From positions 1 through 8,273 of the forward strand of contig JAITBC010000423.1 in assembly GCA_031283785.1 (NCBI GenBank): a stretch of 8,273 bases of DNA, read 5' to 3'. The notes under the pieces are model-generated. The model had not been told where the DNA came from, made no database searches, and saw nothing but the letters and a program-made list of their open reading frames with translations. This stretch comes from Tannerella sp. Its GTDB lineage: Bacteria > Bacteroidota > Bacteroidia > Bacteroidales > Tannerellaceae. How positions within the stretch are numbered: the stretch's first letter is position 1; every line of letters begins with the position of its first letter. Positions 1 through 7,284 of this stretch are shown here, in pieces. The position numbers and the translations under genes are program-made.

Positions 1-314
1 CAATGGGATTCTATCCCGTCTGTCCGGGATCCGGACAGTTTGTACTTGGTGCGCCCTATTTCCCCTATCTCAAGGTAAATCTGGAAAACGGCCGATCGAT
101 TGTCATCAGGGCCGACAAGGCAAGTGACGGGATGTGTTACGTAAAGTCCGTCAAACTAAACGGAAAACCCTATCACAAAGCCTTCATCACCTTCGACGAC
201 CTCAGGGACGGGGCGGAACTTGTTTTTGAGATGACCTCCGCGCCGAACAAAAAACGGACATTCAGCGAAGACGAAAAGCCCTATTCCCTGACAAAACAGG
301 GAACAGGGCTCTGA
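1..314 (+). CDS. GH92-family glycoside hydrolase (probable exo-alpha-mannosidase), C-terminal fragment
   Basis: The gene is cut by the left edge; only about the last 103 codons are present, so the Met at position 3 is an internal residue, not a start. The fragment opens with GFYPVCPGSGQFVLGAPYF, which matches the conserved C-terminal stretch of GH92 enzymes (LGFYPVxPGsxxYxxGsPlF). It is followed by the usual beta-sandwich end, with an nGrsivIrA-like strand, a YVKSVKLNGKPY-like segment and a final GAELVFEMTSAPN segment (family pattern GGxLxFxMxxxPN). GH92 enzymes are calcium-dependent, inverting exo-alpha-mannosidases, usually periplasmic or surface-bound in Bacteroidota and active on N-glycans or yeast mannan. 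The catalytic acids lie upstream of the window, so activity and linkage cannot be judged. It converges on the efflux operon and appears functionally unrelated to it. Family call is strong; substrate is inference. Confidence 0.88.
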   Translation, partial: MGFYPVCPGSGQFVLGAPYFPYLKVNLENGRSIVIRADKASDGMCYVKSVKLNGKPYHKAFITFDDLRDGAELVFEMTSAPNKKRTFSEDEKPYSLTKQGTGL

Positions 315-372
315 CGCCTTCATACATGCATATGATTTATGATTGCTTCATGCTTCGCAGTTCGATATGACG

Positions 373-403
373 GGAGATCGACTTTTCTATACAGCCGATC
401 TCC
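373..403. terminator. inverted repeat in the convergent spacer, possible weak bidirectional transcript end
   Basis: GGAGATCG (373-380) is perfectly complementary to CGATCTCC (396-403), with a 15-nt loop. It lies between the stop of the GH92 gene (314) and the stop of the oppositely oriented PII-like gene (452), where both transcripts should end. Neither strand has a T-tract directly after the stem, so it is not a textbook intrinsic terminator. It may only mark a 3' end, and could be chance. Confidence 0.3.
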
Positions 404-451
404 TCTGCATGCCGGATAAAAAGCCGATACACCTCCCCCCCCTTCCGGGTC

Positions 452-745
452 TCATATTGTTTTCTCGACGTTCCAGACAAAGGCACGCAGACCTAACTGT
501 TCCGTTCGCTTATCCATTTCATGTAATGCATCCAGTAAGGGATCGACTTTCTCGTCGTCTACAATCGTTATAATTGCAGCATTCATTGCCGGCCAGGCAT
601 GAGTGCCGTAATGCGGTTCACCCTTTCCGGAACCACGTCCCTGAACCTGTTCGATGCGTGTAAAACCACGACAGTTCATCCGGTCGAGCAACATTACTAT
701 ACGTTCGTTATATGCCTGGTCAAAAGTTATTAATATCGATTTCAT
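452..745 (-). CDS. small PII-like (GlnB/CutA-type fold) protein linked to the RND pump
   Basis: This 97-residue protein has the beta-alpha-beta-beta-alpha-beta order of the PII/CutA ferredoxin-like fold: strand KSILITFD (2-9), helix around 13-25, strand FTRIEQVQG (28-36), a Gly-rich loop GRGSGKGEPHYGTHAWP (36-52) where PII proteins carry the T-loop, strand NAAIITIVDD (55-64), helix 65-83 and final strand LRAFVWNVE (86-94). It is shorter than classical GlnB/GlnK (about 112 aa), and the canonical ATP-binding B-loop motif of GlnB is not apparent, so I place it among PII-like proteins and not as a nitrogen regulator. The start lies 4 nt after the pump stop; AAGG at the end of the pump gene can serve as ribosome site, so translation is probably coupled. 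PII-like proteins are typically trimers that bind small ligands and control partners; regulation of the pump is inference. Fold call fairly sure, ligand unknown. Confidence 0.75.
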   Translation of the reverse strand: MKSILITFDQAYNERIVMLLDRMNCRGFTRIEQVQGRGSGKGEPHYGTHAWPAMNAAIITIVDDEKVDPLLDALHEMDKRTEQLGLRAFVWNVEKTI

Positions 746-749
746 TCGT

Positions 750-3700
750 TTACCTTGTCTTTTTTGGTTTTATAATTTTATGTTTTCGGGCTTGGTAGTA
801 TTCATCCAATTCACGAGTTTTACGCATTTTGCGACGCTGGCGTTTGATCCCGATTCCGGCAAACATGCAATACAAAACCGGCACTAAAAGCAGCGTCAAT
901 ACGGTTGAAACCGTCAGACCTCCGATTACGGCAATACCCATCGGACGCCACATTTCCGATCCCTGGCCTGTACTTACAGCCATCGGAATCATTCCCAGAA
1001 TCGTCGTCAAGGTCGTCATTAATACCGGGCGCAGACGGCTTTTCCCTGCTGTAACGGCCGAATTGATGACTGCCATTCCCCGTTCGCGGCAAAGTATCGT
1101 GTAATCGATCAATACGATACCGTTCTTCACGACAATACCTATCAGCATGATTCCGCCCAACAGGCTCATTACGCTAAGCGTACTGCCGGATATAATCAGC
1201 GCCATCAACACGCCGCTGACGGCAAAGGGTACAGAGAACATGATGATAAACGGATAAGTAAGCGACTCAAATTGCGCTGCCATTACGATAAACACCAATA
1301 CGACAATCAAGAGGGCTAACACGCTCAGATCGCCGAACGATTCCTGCTGGTCTTCATACGTACCGGATACCTGGATATTGACTCCTTCGGGCAATTCCAT
1401 TTTATTCATCAATGCCATCCCTTCTGCGACAACATCGCCCAAAGCGGATCCCGATATAACAGCCGAAACGGTCACGATACGCTGACGGTCTTTCCGTTCG
1501 ATCGTCGGCGGAGCAAAACGCTCGACGACCGTTCCCAGTTCTTTCACGCGAAGCGCCCTGCCCTGATTATTATAGATAAGTATATTCTCAATATCATCCA
1601 GGCTGGTCCTGAACTCCGGCGCATAACGCACGACGATATCGTATTCTTCGCCGTCTTCCCTGTATCTGGAGGCAATAGAGCCATTGATACGATTACGCAG
1701 GAATGTCCCGGCAGTCGACAAATTCAGCCCGTGCAGCGCCAGCTTTTCCCTGTCGAAATCTACCTGATATTCGGGCTGATAGTCGCCACGGCTGATATTA
1801 ACCTCCATAACGCCTTTGATTGTGAAAAGATTCTGTTTCAACTCTGCTGCAATCCGGTCGGTTTCGGCCATATCATAGCCGTAAATCTCAAAATCGGCAG
1901 TCGATTGCCCGCCCATACCGTTATTACCGCCGACAACAATCTGCGTCTTGCTGAATTCGGGATATGCTTTCAAGTCTTCACGCATCAGGTCGCCGATTTC
2001 CATCATCGTACGTTTCCGGTCTCCGGGGTCTAACAGGCGTATATTAAATGCGATAATATGGGGGCCATTATTCTGCATCGAGGCAAAAATATTGTCCGAA
2101 CTGGCCTGCCCTACCCGGTAATTACATACCAATATTTCGTCTTTATATTTTTCCATCCACTCTTTCGTCAACTTATCCGCCACTTCCTGCGCCCGTTCTT
2201 TCCGCGTACCGATCGGCATTTCTATGGTTGCCGTAATCGAAGCATTATCCTGTGTCGGGAAAAACTCCGTACTGATACCTCCGGAAAGAAAGATGCTCAG
2301 CACAAAAAAGCCCAGACAGGCGGCTAGCATTGTCTTTCTGTGACGAACAGCCCAATTCACCAAACGCGAATATCCTACATCCAGTTTGTCTAATGCATTT
2401 TGAACAGGGTGATAAAAAATCCGGAACATTTTCGAAGGTCTCTTCTGCAAACGAAGCATCTGCGAGCAAAGCATGGGCGTCAACGTCAATGCGGCAACCG
2501 TAGATACTACCATAATCGTACACATCATCCAGCCCAACTGTTTAAAAAGCACACCCGTCATACCCGTAATCATGGTCAGCGGAAAAAATACTGCAAGCAT
2601 CGTCAACGTAGATGCAATAACGGAGATCGCGACTTCATTCGTCCCGTGAACGGCAGCTTGCTTCGGTTCCGACCCGCGTTCGATATGGGTCGTTACATTT
2701 TCGAGCACCACAATCGCATCGTCCACAACCATACCAATAGCAATTGACAATGACGAAAGCGAGACGATATTAATCGTATTCCCCGTAATCGCCAGATAAA
2801 TAAACGATGCTATCAGCGATAGCGGGATTGTGATGGAAATGATCAGCGTAGCTCTCCAGCGACCTAAAAACAGAAATACTACCAATACGACAAACAGTAA
2901 CGCATAAAGCACAGTCTCCGTCAAACTGTTAATTGTATTTGTAATGTTGTCGGACGTGTTATTAATGATTCCAAGTTTGATATCCGAAGGGATATTTTTC
3001 TGCAATACAGGGAGTAATGCCATTACTTTATCGGCAATCTCCACCGAATTAGCGCCCGACTGTTTCTGAACGATAATCATTGCTCCCCGTTTCCCGTTCG
3101 TATAAGCTTCCTGTGCCCGTTCCTCCACCGTATCGACAATTCGCGCCACATCGCGAAGATAAACATTCGCGCCGTTAAAACTGCCGACTACAATATTCCG
3201 CAAGTCGCGCGAGTCCTTAAATTCACCTTCCACACGCAAAGCATACGTTTCCGAACCGATATCGAAATTACCTCCGGGAATATTGCGGTTTTCGGCGCCG
3301 ATAATGCTACTGATAGTTTCGATCGTCAGGTTATATGCCTCCAGTTTATTCGGGTCGCAATATACCTGTACCTCACGTTTCGGCGCGCCGGCTATCGATA
3401 CCGACCCGACGCCCGGGATACGTGCCAAAGGATTGGCCACATTGTCATCCAGTATCTTATACAGCGCCGCCTGACTTTCTTCGGCCTGTACCGAAAGCAG
3501 GATGATCGGAATCATATCGGTACTGAACTTAAAGATAACCGGCGTTTCGGATTCTTCCGGCAAAGCCGACGCTATCATATCCAGCTTATCCCTCACATCA
3601 TTGGTCAACACATCAATATCATAACCGTATTCAAACTCTAAAATCATCAATGACACATTTTCCGAAGAACGTGATGTTATATGTTTCAGGTTACTTACCG

Positions 3701-3917
3701 TATTCAATACATTTTCCATCGGACGGGACACGTTATTTTCGATATCGCCCGCACTCGCACCCGGATATGCCGTCATCACCATAATGATATTCGTATCGAT
3801 ATCCGGGAATAAATCGACCGGCAACTTCGAATACGAGAATAATCCGAATAACACTACTGCGGCAAAGCACAGCGCGGTCATAATCGGTCTTTTGACCGCT
3901 CCTTCGTATAAACTCAT
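750..3917 (-). CDS. RND-family efflux pump, inner membrane permease of HAE-1 (AcrB-like) type
   Basis: A full-length (1055 aa) proton-driven RND transporter. Layout: TM1 at about 11-30, first periplasmic porter/docking region about 35-330, TM2-6 about 335-490, TM7 about 529-547, second periplasmic region about 550-860, TM8-12 about 864-1023. The TM4 motif GMVVDDAIVVLENV puts the proton-relay pair at D399-D400, and TM10 has VVKNGIVLID with K931, matching AcrB D407, D408 and K940. Metal pumps of the CzcA/CusA type carry a different TM4 motif, so a multidrug or small-organic substrate is more likely; the exact substrate cannot be read. The start MSLYEGAVKRP is typical of the family. No clear Shine-Dalgarno precedes it (AT-rich 22-nt gap after the adaptor gene), as usual in Bacteroidota. 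Residues 1025-1055 form an unusually basic cytoplasmic tail (15 K/R in 31). The gene is followed 4 nt later by the PII-like gene. Confidence 0.96.
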   Translation of the reverse strand: MSLYEGAVKRPIMTALCFAAVVLFGLFSYSKLPVDLFPDIDTNIIMVMTAYPGASAGDIENNVSRPMENVLNTVSNLKHITSRSSENVSLMILEFEYGYDIDVLTNDVRDKLDMIASALPEESETPVIFKFSTDMIPIILLSVQAEESQAALYKILDDNVANPLARIPGVGSVSIAGAPKREVQVYCDPNKLEAYNLTIETISSIIGAENRNIPGGNFDIGSETYALRVEGEFKDSRDLRNIVVGSFNGANVYLRDVARIVDTVEERAQEAYTNGKRGAMIIVQKQSGANSVEIADKVMALLPVLQKNIPSDIKLGIINNTSDNITNTINSLTETVLYALLFVVLVVFLFLGRWRATLIISITIPLSLIASFIYLAITGNTINIVSLSSLSIAIGMVVDDAIVVLENVTTHIERGSEPKQAAVHGTNEVAISVIASTLTMLAVFFPLTMITGMTGVLFKQLGWMMCTIMVVSTVAALTLTPMLCSQMLRLQKRPSKMFRIFYHPVQNALDKLDVGYSRLVNWAVRHRKTMLAACLGFFVLSIFLSGGISTEFFPTQDNASITATIEMPIGTRKERAQEVADKLTKEWMEKYKDEILVCNYRVGQASSDNIFASMQNNGPHIIAFNIRLLDPGDRKRTMMEIGDLMREDLKAYPEFSKTQIVVGGNNGMGGQSTADFEIYGYDMAETDRIAAELKQNLFTIKGVMEVNISRGDYQPEYQVDFDREKLALHGLNLSTAGTFLRNRINGSIASRYREDGEEYDIVVRYAPEFRTSLDDIENILIYNNQGRALRVKELGTVVERFAPPTIERKDRQRIVTVSAVISGSALGDVVAEGMALMNKMELPEGVNIQVSGTYEDQQESFGDLSVLALLIVVLVFIVMAAQFESLTYPFIIMFSVPFAVSGVLMALIISGSTLSVMSLLGGIMLIGIVVKNGIVLIDYTILCRERGMAVINSAVTAGKSRLRPVLMTTLTTILGMIPMAVSTGQGSEMWRPMGIAVIGGLTVSTVLTLLLVPVLYCMFAGIGIKRQRRKMRKTRELDEYYQARKHKIIKPKKTR

Positions 3918-3939
3918 TTTTTATTAATTTGGATTATAA

Positions 3940-4962
3940 CTATTTCTCAACTTCAACTTCACTTCCATCAAGTAATCGCGACTGCCCGGCAACAACGACT
4001 TCCGTATTATCCTCAACGCCGGAAATCAACTCGTAATATCCACCCATCCGGCGACCTAATTCGACTTTTTCGTAAGAAACTTTCCCATTTTGATAAACAT
4101 ACACATAACGGTCTCCCGAACCGGCCTGTTTCACGATGGCGCGATCAGGGATAACGACCCGTTCCTGTGCGCCGAAATCAATCGTTACGCGGGCGAACAT
4201 ACCGGGACGGACCCGCATGTCGCGGTTTTCCAGATGCACTTCCACGGGAAAAGTACGGGTAGCGGCATTGACTGTCGGGTAAATAAGGCTCACCCGTCCG
4301 TCGAATGTTTCATCTCCGTATACATCCAGTTTTATTTCTACCGGAGCGCCTTTCCGTATTTTAGTGAAATAAATTTCCGAAATATTCAGCATCAGTTTTA
4401 CCGGCGTGATCTGCTCTATTATCAGTATGGGCTGCGCACCCGAATACATATCGCCATCGTCATAGTTACGGGCGGTTACAATACCGTTGATAGGGCTTAA
4501 CAACGCTGTATTCTCCAGGGTATTTTTATAAGACGTCTCTCTCACGTCAAGCGCCATTTTAGCGGCATCCCATTCGGATTTTGAAATGCCCCCGACTTTA
4601 TAAAGCTCGTCAATCCGCTTAAATTCAACCTTTTGATTTTCGAGTTGAAGTTCAAGTTGCCGCAGGTTTGCAGCATCCATTTGCACCAACTTTCGGCCTT
4701 TCGACACCCGGTCTCCAACTTCGACAAATATCCGGAAGATGCGCACAGGCATAGCAGGAGCAATATTATTTTTCGCTTCCGCCTCGACTGTCGCCGTATA
4801 TTCCTGCGTCTGAGGAACAGATTGCAAATGGACCCTCTCAAGTTTAACAACAGGCTTCTCCTCTATTTTCACAACGTCCGTCTTTTCTTTTTGTCCGGAA
4901 CATGCAGCCAGCAAGGCCATATTTATCAACACCACTACTACTAATTGAATTTTCTTTTTCAT
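3940..4962 (-). CDS. RND efflux adaptor, membrane-fusion protein (HlyD/AcrA type), lipoprotein
   Basis: A 340-residue periplasmic adaptor that bridges the RND pump and the TolC-like channel. The N-terminus is a type II signal peptide, MKKK plus hydrophobic stretch ending in lipobox LAAC with the lipidated Cys at 21. The region after it (SGQKEKTD) shows no obvious surface-export signal, consistent with a periplasm-facing lipoprotein. Domains follow the usual order: half lipoyl domain around 58-95 (PVRIFRIFVEVGDRVSKGRKL), a short coiled-coil hairpin about 97-150, second lipoyl half about 151-185 (LLSPINGIVTARNYDDGDMY), beta-barrel about 187-262 with TRTFPVEVHLEN and RVRPGMFARV, and membrane-proximal end 268-340. 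The short hairpin fits pumps pairing with a TolC-type channel. It sits 25 nt after the channel gene and 22 nt before the pump gene. Confidence 0.95.
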   Translation of the reverse strand: MKKKIQLVVVVLINMALLAACSGQKEKTDVVKIEEKPVVKLERVHLQSVPQTQEYTATVEAEAKNNIAPAMPVRIFRIFVEVGDRVSKGRKLVQMDAANLRQLELQLENQKVEFKRIDELYKVGGISKSEWDAAKMALDVRETSYKNTLENTALLSPINGIVTARNYDDGDMYSGAQPILIIEQITPVKLMLNISEIYFTKIRKGAPVEIKLDVYGDETFDGRVSLIYPTVNAATRTFPVEVHLENRDMRVRPGMFARVTIDFGAQERVVIPDRAIVKQAGSGDRYVYVYQNGKVSYEKVELGRRMGGYYELISGVEDNTEVVVAGQSRLLDGSEVEVEK

Positions 4963-4987
4963 ATATACAAAATTAATTTTTCAACAT

Positions 4988-6388
4988 TTAATATGAAACA
5001 CTACTGCTTCCCAAGACTTGATCCAAATCGGCTTTTGCCGTCAGATAGTCGAAAATAGACTGGTTATACGTAAGTTGAGTCTGTGTCAGGGCGACTTCCG
5101 AATCATTCAGTTCCAGAATTGTACCTTTCCCGACTTCATAACGTTTCTGCGCAATCAAACGCCCTTTCTCGGCCTGCATGATGCTCTCTTTATTACTCAA
5201 GACCTGTTCCGCACTGGCCGTCATATTATTCAAATAACTTTGAACCTGCATGCTCAACATCCGCTCCGTGTTCAAACGGGTTTCCGCCAACTGGCGAATC
5301 CGGATTCCGGCCTGCCTGACTTTCGGTATATTACCTGCCTTAAACAAAGGAATCGTCAACGACAATCCAATCGTAGAATAAGGGAACCATTTATAATCCG
5401 CAATCTTAAAATCGTTATTTAGCGATGTATACATATAATTAAATGAAGCGCCAAGCGTCGGCATAAAATTAGTCTTTTGCAGTTCAAGGCTTTGTTTCAG
5501 CATTGTCACATTCAAATCCAGTTGCCGCAGATCGGTATTCTCTTCGAGCGAAAAATCTTTCTTATTTAACTCATTTTCAAACAACTGCATTTCATAATCT
5601 CTCAGATTACCGACAATATCGAGTTGAATTTCCTTATCAATACCCATTAAAACTTTTAACTGTAATTTTGCCAGATTCACACCGTTACGAGCCGATACCA
5701 CATTAGGTTCCAGGCTGCGCACCTGAACATCCGCGCGTATTTTATCGTATTCGCTGACTAATCCCTGTTTGAACATCTCGTTCACAACGTTGAAATTAGC
5801 TTCCGCCTGCCGGTAACTCTTTTGCAGGACTTCATAGCCGTCCTGCGACAGCAGCAATTGGTAATACGCTTTCGTCACCTGATTTATCATTCCTAACTTT
5901 GAAGAACGCGCTTTCTCCAGGGCCAGTTCAACATCCGTTTTTGTCAGGTTGATACTCTTATACAAAGCCGGCGCAAAGACAGGAAGGCTGACCGTCAAAC
6001 CGCCGCTATACGAATTATCCGTCCCCACCTGTATCGTCTGGCTCTGTCCGCCGAAATCCATTACCATCGTCTGTTTTTTCAGTGTTCGGGAATATGCACC
6101 GGACAAGGACACTTCCGGGAAAAGACCCGCATAAACTTCTTCACCCGCACTTTTTTTCAATTCAATCTCCATTCCGGCAACAACGACCGTCGGATTGTCG
6201 GAAAGCGCGATGGCAACCGCCTGCTCCAGATTGACCGTTACTTCCCCTGAATAAGCGCCATCCGTCAAACCCGTTTGCAACGTGTCATTCCCGACACCGG
6301 CAGAGCCCTCCGCCTCAACAAAGAACGCCACGCCGAAACATAATACGGCGCCTGTAACCCATCTCACCTTTTTACCTGTTAACATCAT
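4988..6388 (-). CDS. TolC-like outer membrane efflux protein
   Basis: A 466-residue outer membrane factor, first structural gene of the pump operon. A signal peptide is visible: basic KKVR at 6-9, hydrophobic core 11-23 and a likely cleavage after VEA at 24-26. The mature part shows the two-fold TolC repeat: first half about 50-250 (NLEQAVAIALSDNPTV, then LFPEVSLSGAYSR and AYYQLLLSQD), second half about 280-460 (TDLRQLDLNV, FMPTLGASFNYMYT, LSLTIPLFKAG, then RYEVGKGTILELNDSEVAL and TYNQSIFDYLTAKADLDQVLG). Three copies are expected to form a 12-strand barrel and a periplasmic alpha-helical tunnel. Two adjacent ATGs (6386-6388 and 6383-6385) are both possible starts; the AAGAG just upstream is better spaced from the second. 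Channel-adaptor-pump order differs from the more common adaptor-pump-channel order, but is known in Bacteroidales pumps such as Porphyromonas XepCAB. Confidence 0.95.
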   Translation of the reverse strand: MMLTGKKVRWVTGAVLCFGVAFFVEAEGSAGVGNDTLQTGLTDGAYSGEVTVNLEQAVAIALSDNPTVVVAGMEIELKKSAGEEVYAGLFPEVSLSGAYSRTLKKQTMVMDFGGQSQTIQVGTDNSYSGGLTVSLPVFAPALYKSINLTKTDVELALEKARSSKLGMINQVTKAYYQLLLSQDGYEVLQKSYRQAEANFNVVNEMFKQGLVSEYDKIRADVQVRSLEPNVVSARNGVNLAKLQLKVLMGIDKEIQLDIVGNLRDYEMQLFENELNKKDFSLEENTDLRQLDLNVTMLKQSLELQKTNFMPTLGASFNYMYTSLNNDFKIADYKWFPYSTIGLSLTIPLFKAGNIPKVRQAGIRIRQLAETRLNTERMLSMQVQSYLNNMTASAEQVLSNKESIMQAEKGRLIAQKRYEVGKGTILELNDSEVALTQTQLTYNQSIFDYLTAKADLDQVLGSSSVSY

Positions 6389-6410
6389 TCTCTTAATTTT
6401 ACTTTTTGTA

Positions 6411-6418
6411 CATAACTA
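6411..6418 (-). promoter_or_regulatory. possible -7 box of the efflux operon promoter
   Basis: On the minus strand TAGTTATG matches the Bacteroidota -7 consensus TAnnTTTG at all but one base, and sits 22 nt before the tolC-like start. No good -33 TTTG is seen at the right distance. If it is used, the upstream -33 zone falls inside the first direct repeat (6431-6450), so a protein bound there would block it. Weak call. Confidence 0.3.
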
Positions 6419-6430
6419 TCAATACCCTGA

Positions 6431-6475
6431 ATATTGTAACTTCCATATTTACCTTATATTGTAATTTCCATATTT
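6431..6475. repeat. two 20-bp direct repeats, 25-bp period, candidate operators at the tetR/tolC junction
   Basis: ATATTGTAACTTCCATATTT (6431-6450) and ATATTGTAATTTCCATATTT (6456-6475) differ at one base. Each is also partly palindromic over its first 18 bp: the left copy fits ATATnGnAnnTnCnATAT and the right copy ATATnGnAATTnCnATAT (14 of 18 positions symmetric). The right copy overlaps the last codons of tetR and the left copy lies in the 60-nt gap before the tolC-like gene, at the expected upstream edge of its promoter. TetR-type repressors bind palindromes and AraC-type proteins often bind tandem direct repeats, so either local regulator could use them. The repeat itself is seen directly; the operator role is inference. 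Confidence 0.6.
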
Positions 6476-7075
6476 TTTCTTCGCCACAAACTTATCTATA
6501 ATATCACGCCCGACATCGGTACAGATACCGCGCAAAAAAATAAAAAACACCGTATTATGAACTTCTTCAGAGCTATATCTGGTAAATACATCCGATATGT
6601 TCAGCGAATCGCATTTACTGAATTGCCGGTGAATAAGCAAAGATATGATATCATAATTAATATTCGACATAAACACCGATTCTTTTTCTCCACGTTTAAG
6701 CAATTCGATAATAATTTCCATAAACTGTTTTTTACCGTCCATCATCAACCGAAAAGCAAACGGGAAACGGTTTATATCTTCCATGAAACATTCGTTTAGC
6801 CAGACCGGCTTTTCCCTTAATTTTTCATCACATAACAAGATTATTTCAAGCGCCGTATACGATCCCTTTCTCAACGATTCGAAATATTCGAATAACGGTT
6901 CGTACAGCTTATTCAGCATTCCGATAAGCAACGCCTCCTTGTCTTTGAAAAAATCATACAGAGTCCGCTTGGAGACGTTTGCTTTCCGTGCAACATCATC
7001 CATACTGACACGTTTTATTCCATTACGGGAAAATAAATCAATAGCCGCAATCTGTATATGTTCTTTCAACGACAT
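6449..7075 (-). CDS. TetR/AcrR-family transcriptional regulator
   Basis: A 208-residue one-component regulator, normal length for the family. The N-terminal DNA-binding domain is clear: IQIAAIDLFSRNGIKRVSMDDVARKANVSKRTLYDFFKDKEALL, with the helix-turn-helix at about 24-43 and the family signature SKRTLYDFF. The rest (about 50-208) is an all-helical ligand and dimer domain with no recognisable ligand signature. I start the gene at the ATG of 7073-7075. An in-frame ATG at 7168 would add 31 residues (MVSILTNYVTAYTFW...) with no family match, and a good promoter (7099-7128) lies within that extension, so the longer start is unlikely. It precedes the channel-adaptor-pump-PII genes by 60 nt in the same direction and is presumably their local repressor, released when a pump substrate binds. 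Coding sequence looks more AT-rich than the pump gene. Confidence 0.93.
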   Translation of the reverse strand: MSLKEHIQIAAIDLFSRNGIKRVSMDDVARKANVSKRTLYDFFKDKEALLIGMLNKLYEPLFEYFESLRKGSYTALEIILLCDEKLREKPVWLNECFMEDINRFPFAFRLMMDGKKQFMEIIIELLKRGEKESVFMSNINYDIISLLIHRQFSKCDSLNISDVFTRYSSEEVHNTVFFIFLRGICTDVGRDIIDKFVAKKKYGNYNIR

Positions 7076-7098
7076 ACTTTTTAAATTTATATCGCCGG

Positions 7099-7128
7099 CA
7101 AAAGTACGGCGTACGAAGTAAACCCAAA
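7099..7128 (-). promoter_or_regulatory. Bacteroidota-type promoter for tetR
   Basis: On the minus strand TACTTTTG (7099-7106) is an exact match to the -7 consensus TAnnTTTG, and TTTG (7125-7128) gives a -33 box with an 18-nt spacer. Transcription would start near 7090, leaving a leader of roughly 15 nt before the ATG at 7075. It fixes the tetR start, since it would lie inside the coding region of the longer alternative. Confidence 0.62.
7104..7114. promoter_or_regulatory. short palindrome overlapping the tetR -7 box, possible operator
   Basis: GTACGGCGTAC is a perfect 5+1+5 palindrome that overlaps the -7 element and spacer of the tetR promoter. The place is right for an autoregulatory or AraC-type site, but it is short and does not resemble the 20-bp repeats at 6431-6475. 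Could be chance. Confidence 0.25.
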
Positions 7129-7233
7129 AGGTGTAAGCCGTCACATAATTAGTCAAAATCGAAACCAATATATGTTTTATATCAATTTATACATAAAAAA
7201 TCAAAAAAAATAATCAGCAAAAAGAAATATCGC

Positions 7234-7241
7234 TATATTTG
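7234..7241 (+). promoter_or_regulatory. -7 promoter box for the araC-type gene
   Basis: TATATTTG, followed by C, is an exact match to the Bacteroidota -7 consensus TAnnTTTG and lies 43 nt before the ATG at 7285. The expected -33 zone is A-rich with no TTTG, which would suit an activator-dependent or weak promoter. The leader between it and the start is A-rich, without a Shine-Dalgarno, as is normal in this phylum. Confidence 0.6.
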
Positions 7242-7284
7242 CGGACGTAAAAATACATAAACGGCATAAAAACACAAAAAAACT

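Noticed and set aside
393..428. Direct repeat AGCCGAT at 393-399 and 422-428
   Set aside because: Only 7 bp long and in a short spacer; well within chance expectation.
343..573. Open frame of 76 codons on the plus strand after the GH92 gene
   Set aside because: It overlaps the PII-like gene antisense, has no recognisable domain or promoter, and its composition is that of a shadow frame.
750..3917. Pump as a CzcA/CusA-type heavy-metal RND exporter, suggested by the nearby PII-like gene
   Set aside because: TM4 carries the adjacent Asp-Asp pair of HAE-1 pumps and TM10 the matching Lys; the HME-type TM4 motif is absent.
4090..4500. 136-codon plus-strand open frame inside the adaptor gene
   Set aside because: It is fully antisense to a well-supported gene; the protein is low in recognisable structure.
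5018..5422. 134-codon plus-strand open frame inside the tolC-like gene
   Set aside because: Antisense shadow of a conserved coding region; no domain recognised.
6783..7121. 112-codon plus-strand open frame opposite tetR
   Set aside because: It lies antisense to the conserved TetR DNA-binding region and has no family match that I recognise.
7076..7168. Longer tetR start at the ATG of 7168, adding 31 residues
   Set aside because: The extension has no resemblance to the family, whose domain begins right at the ATG of 7075, and it contains an exact -7 box with a spaced -33 box.
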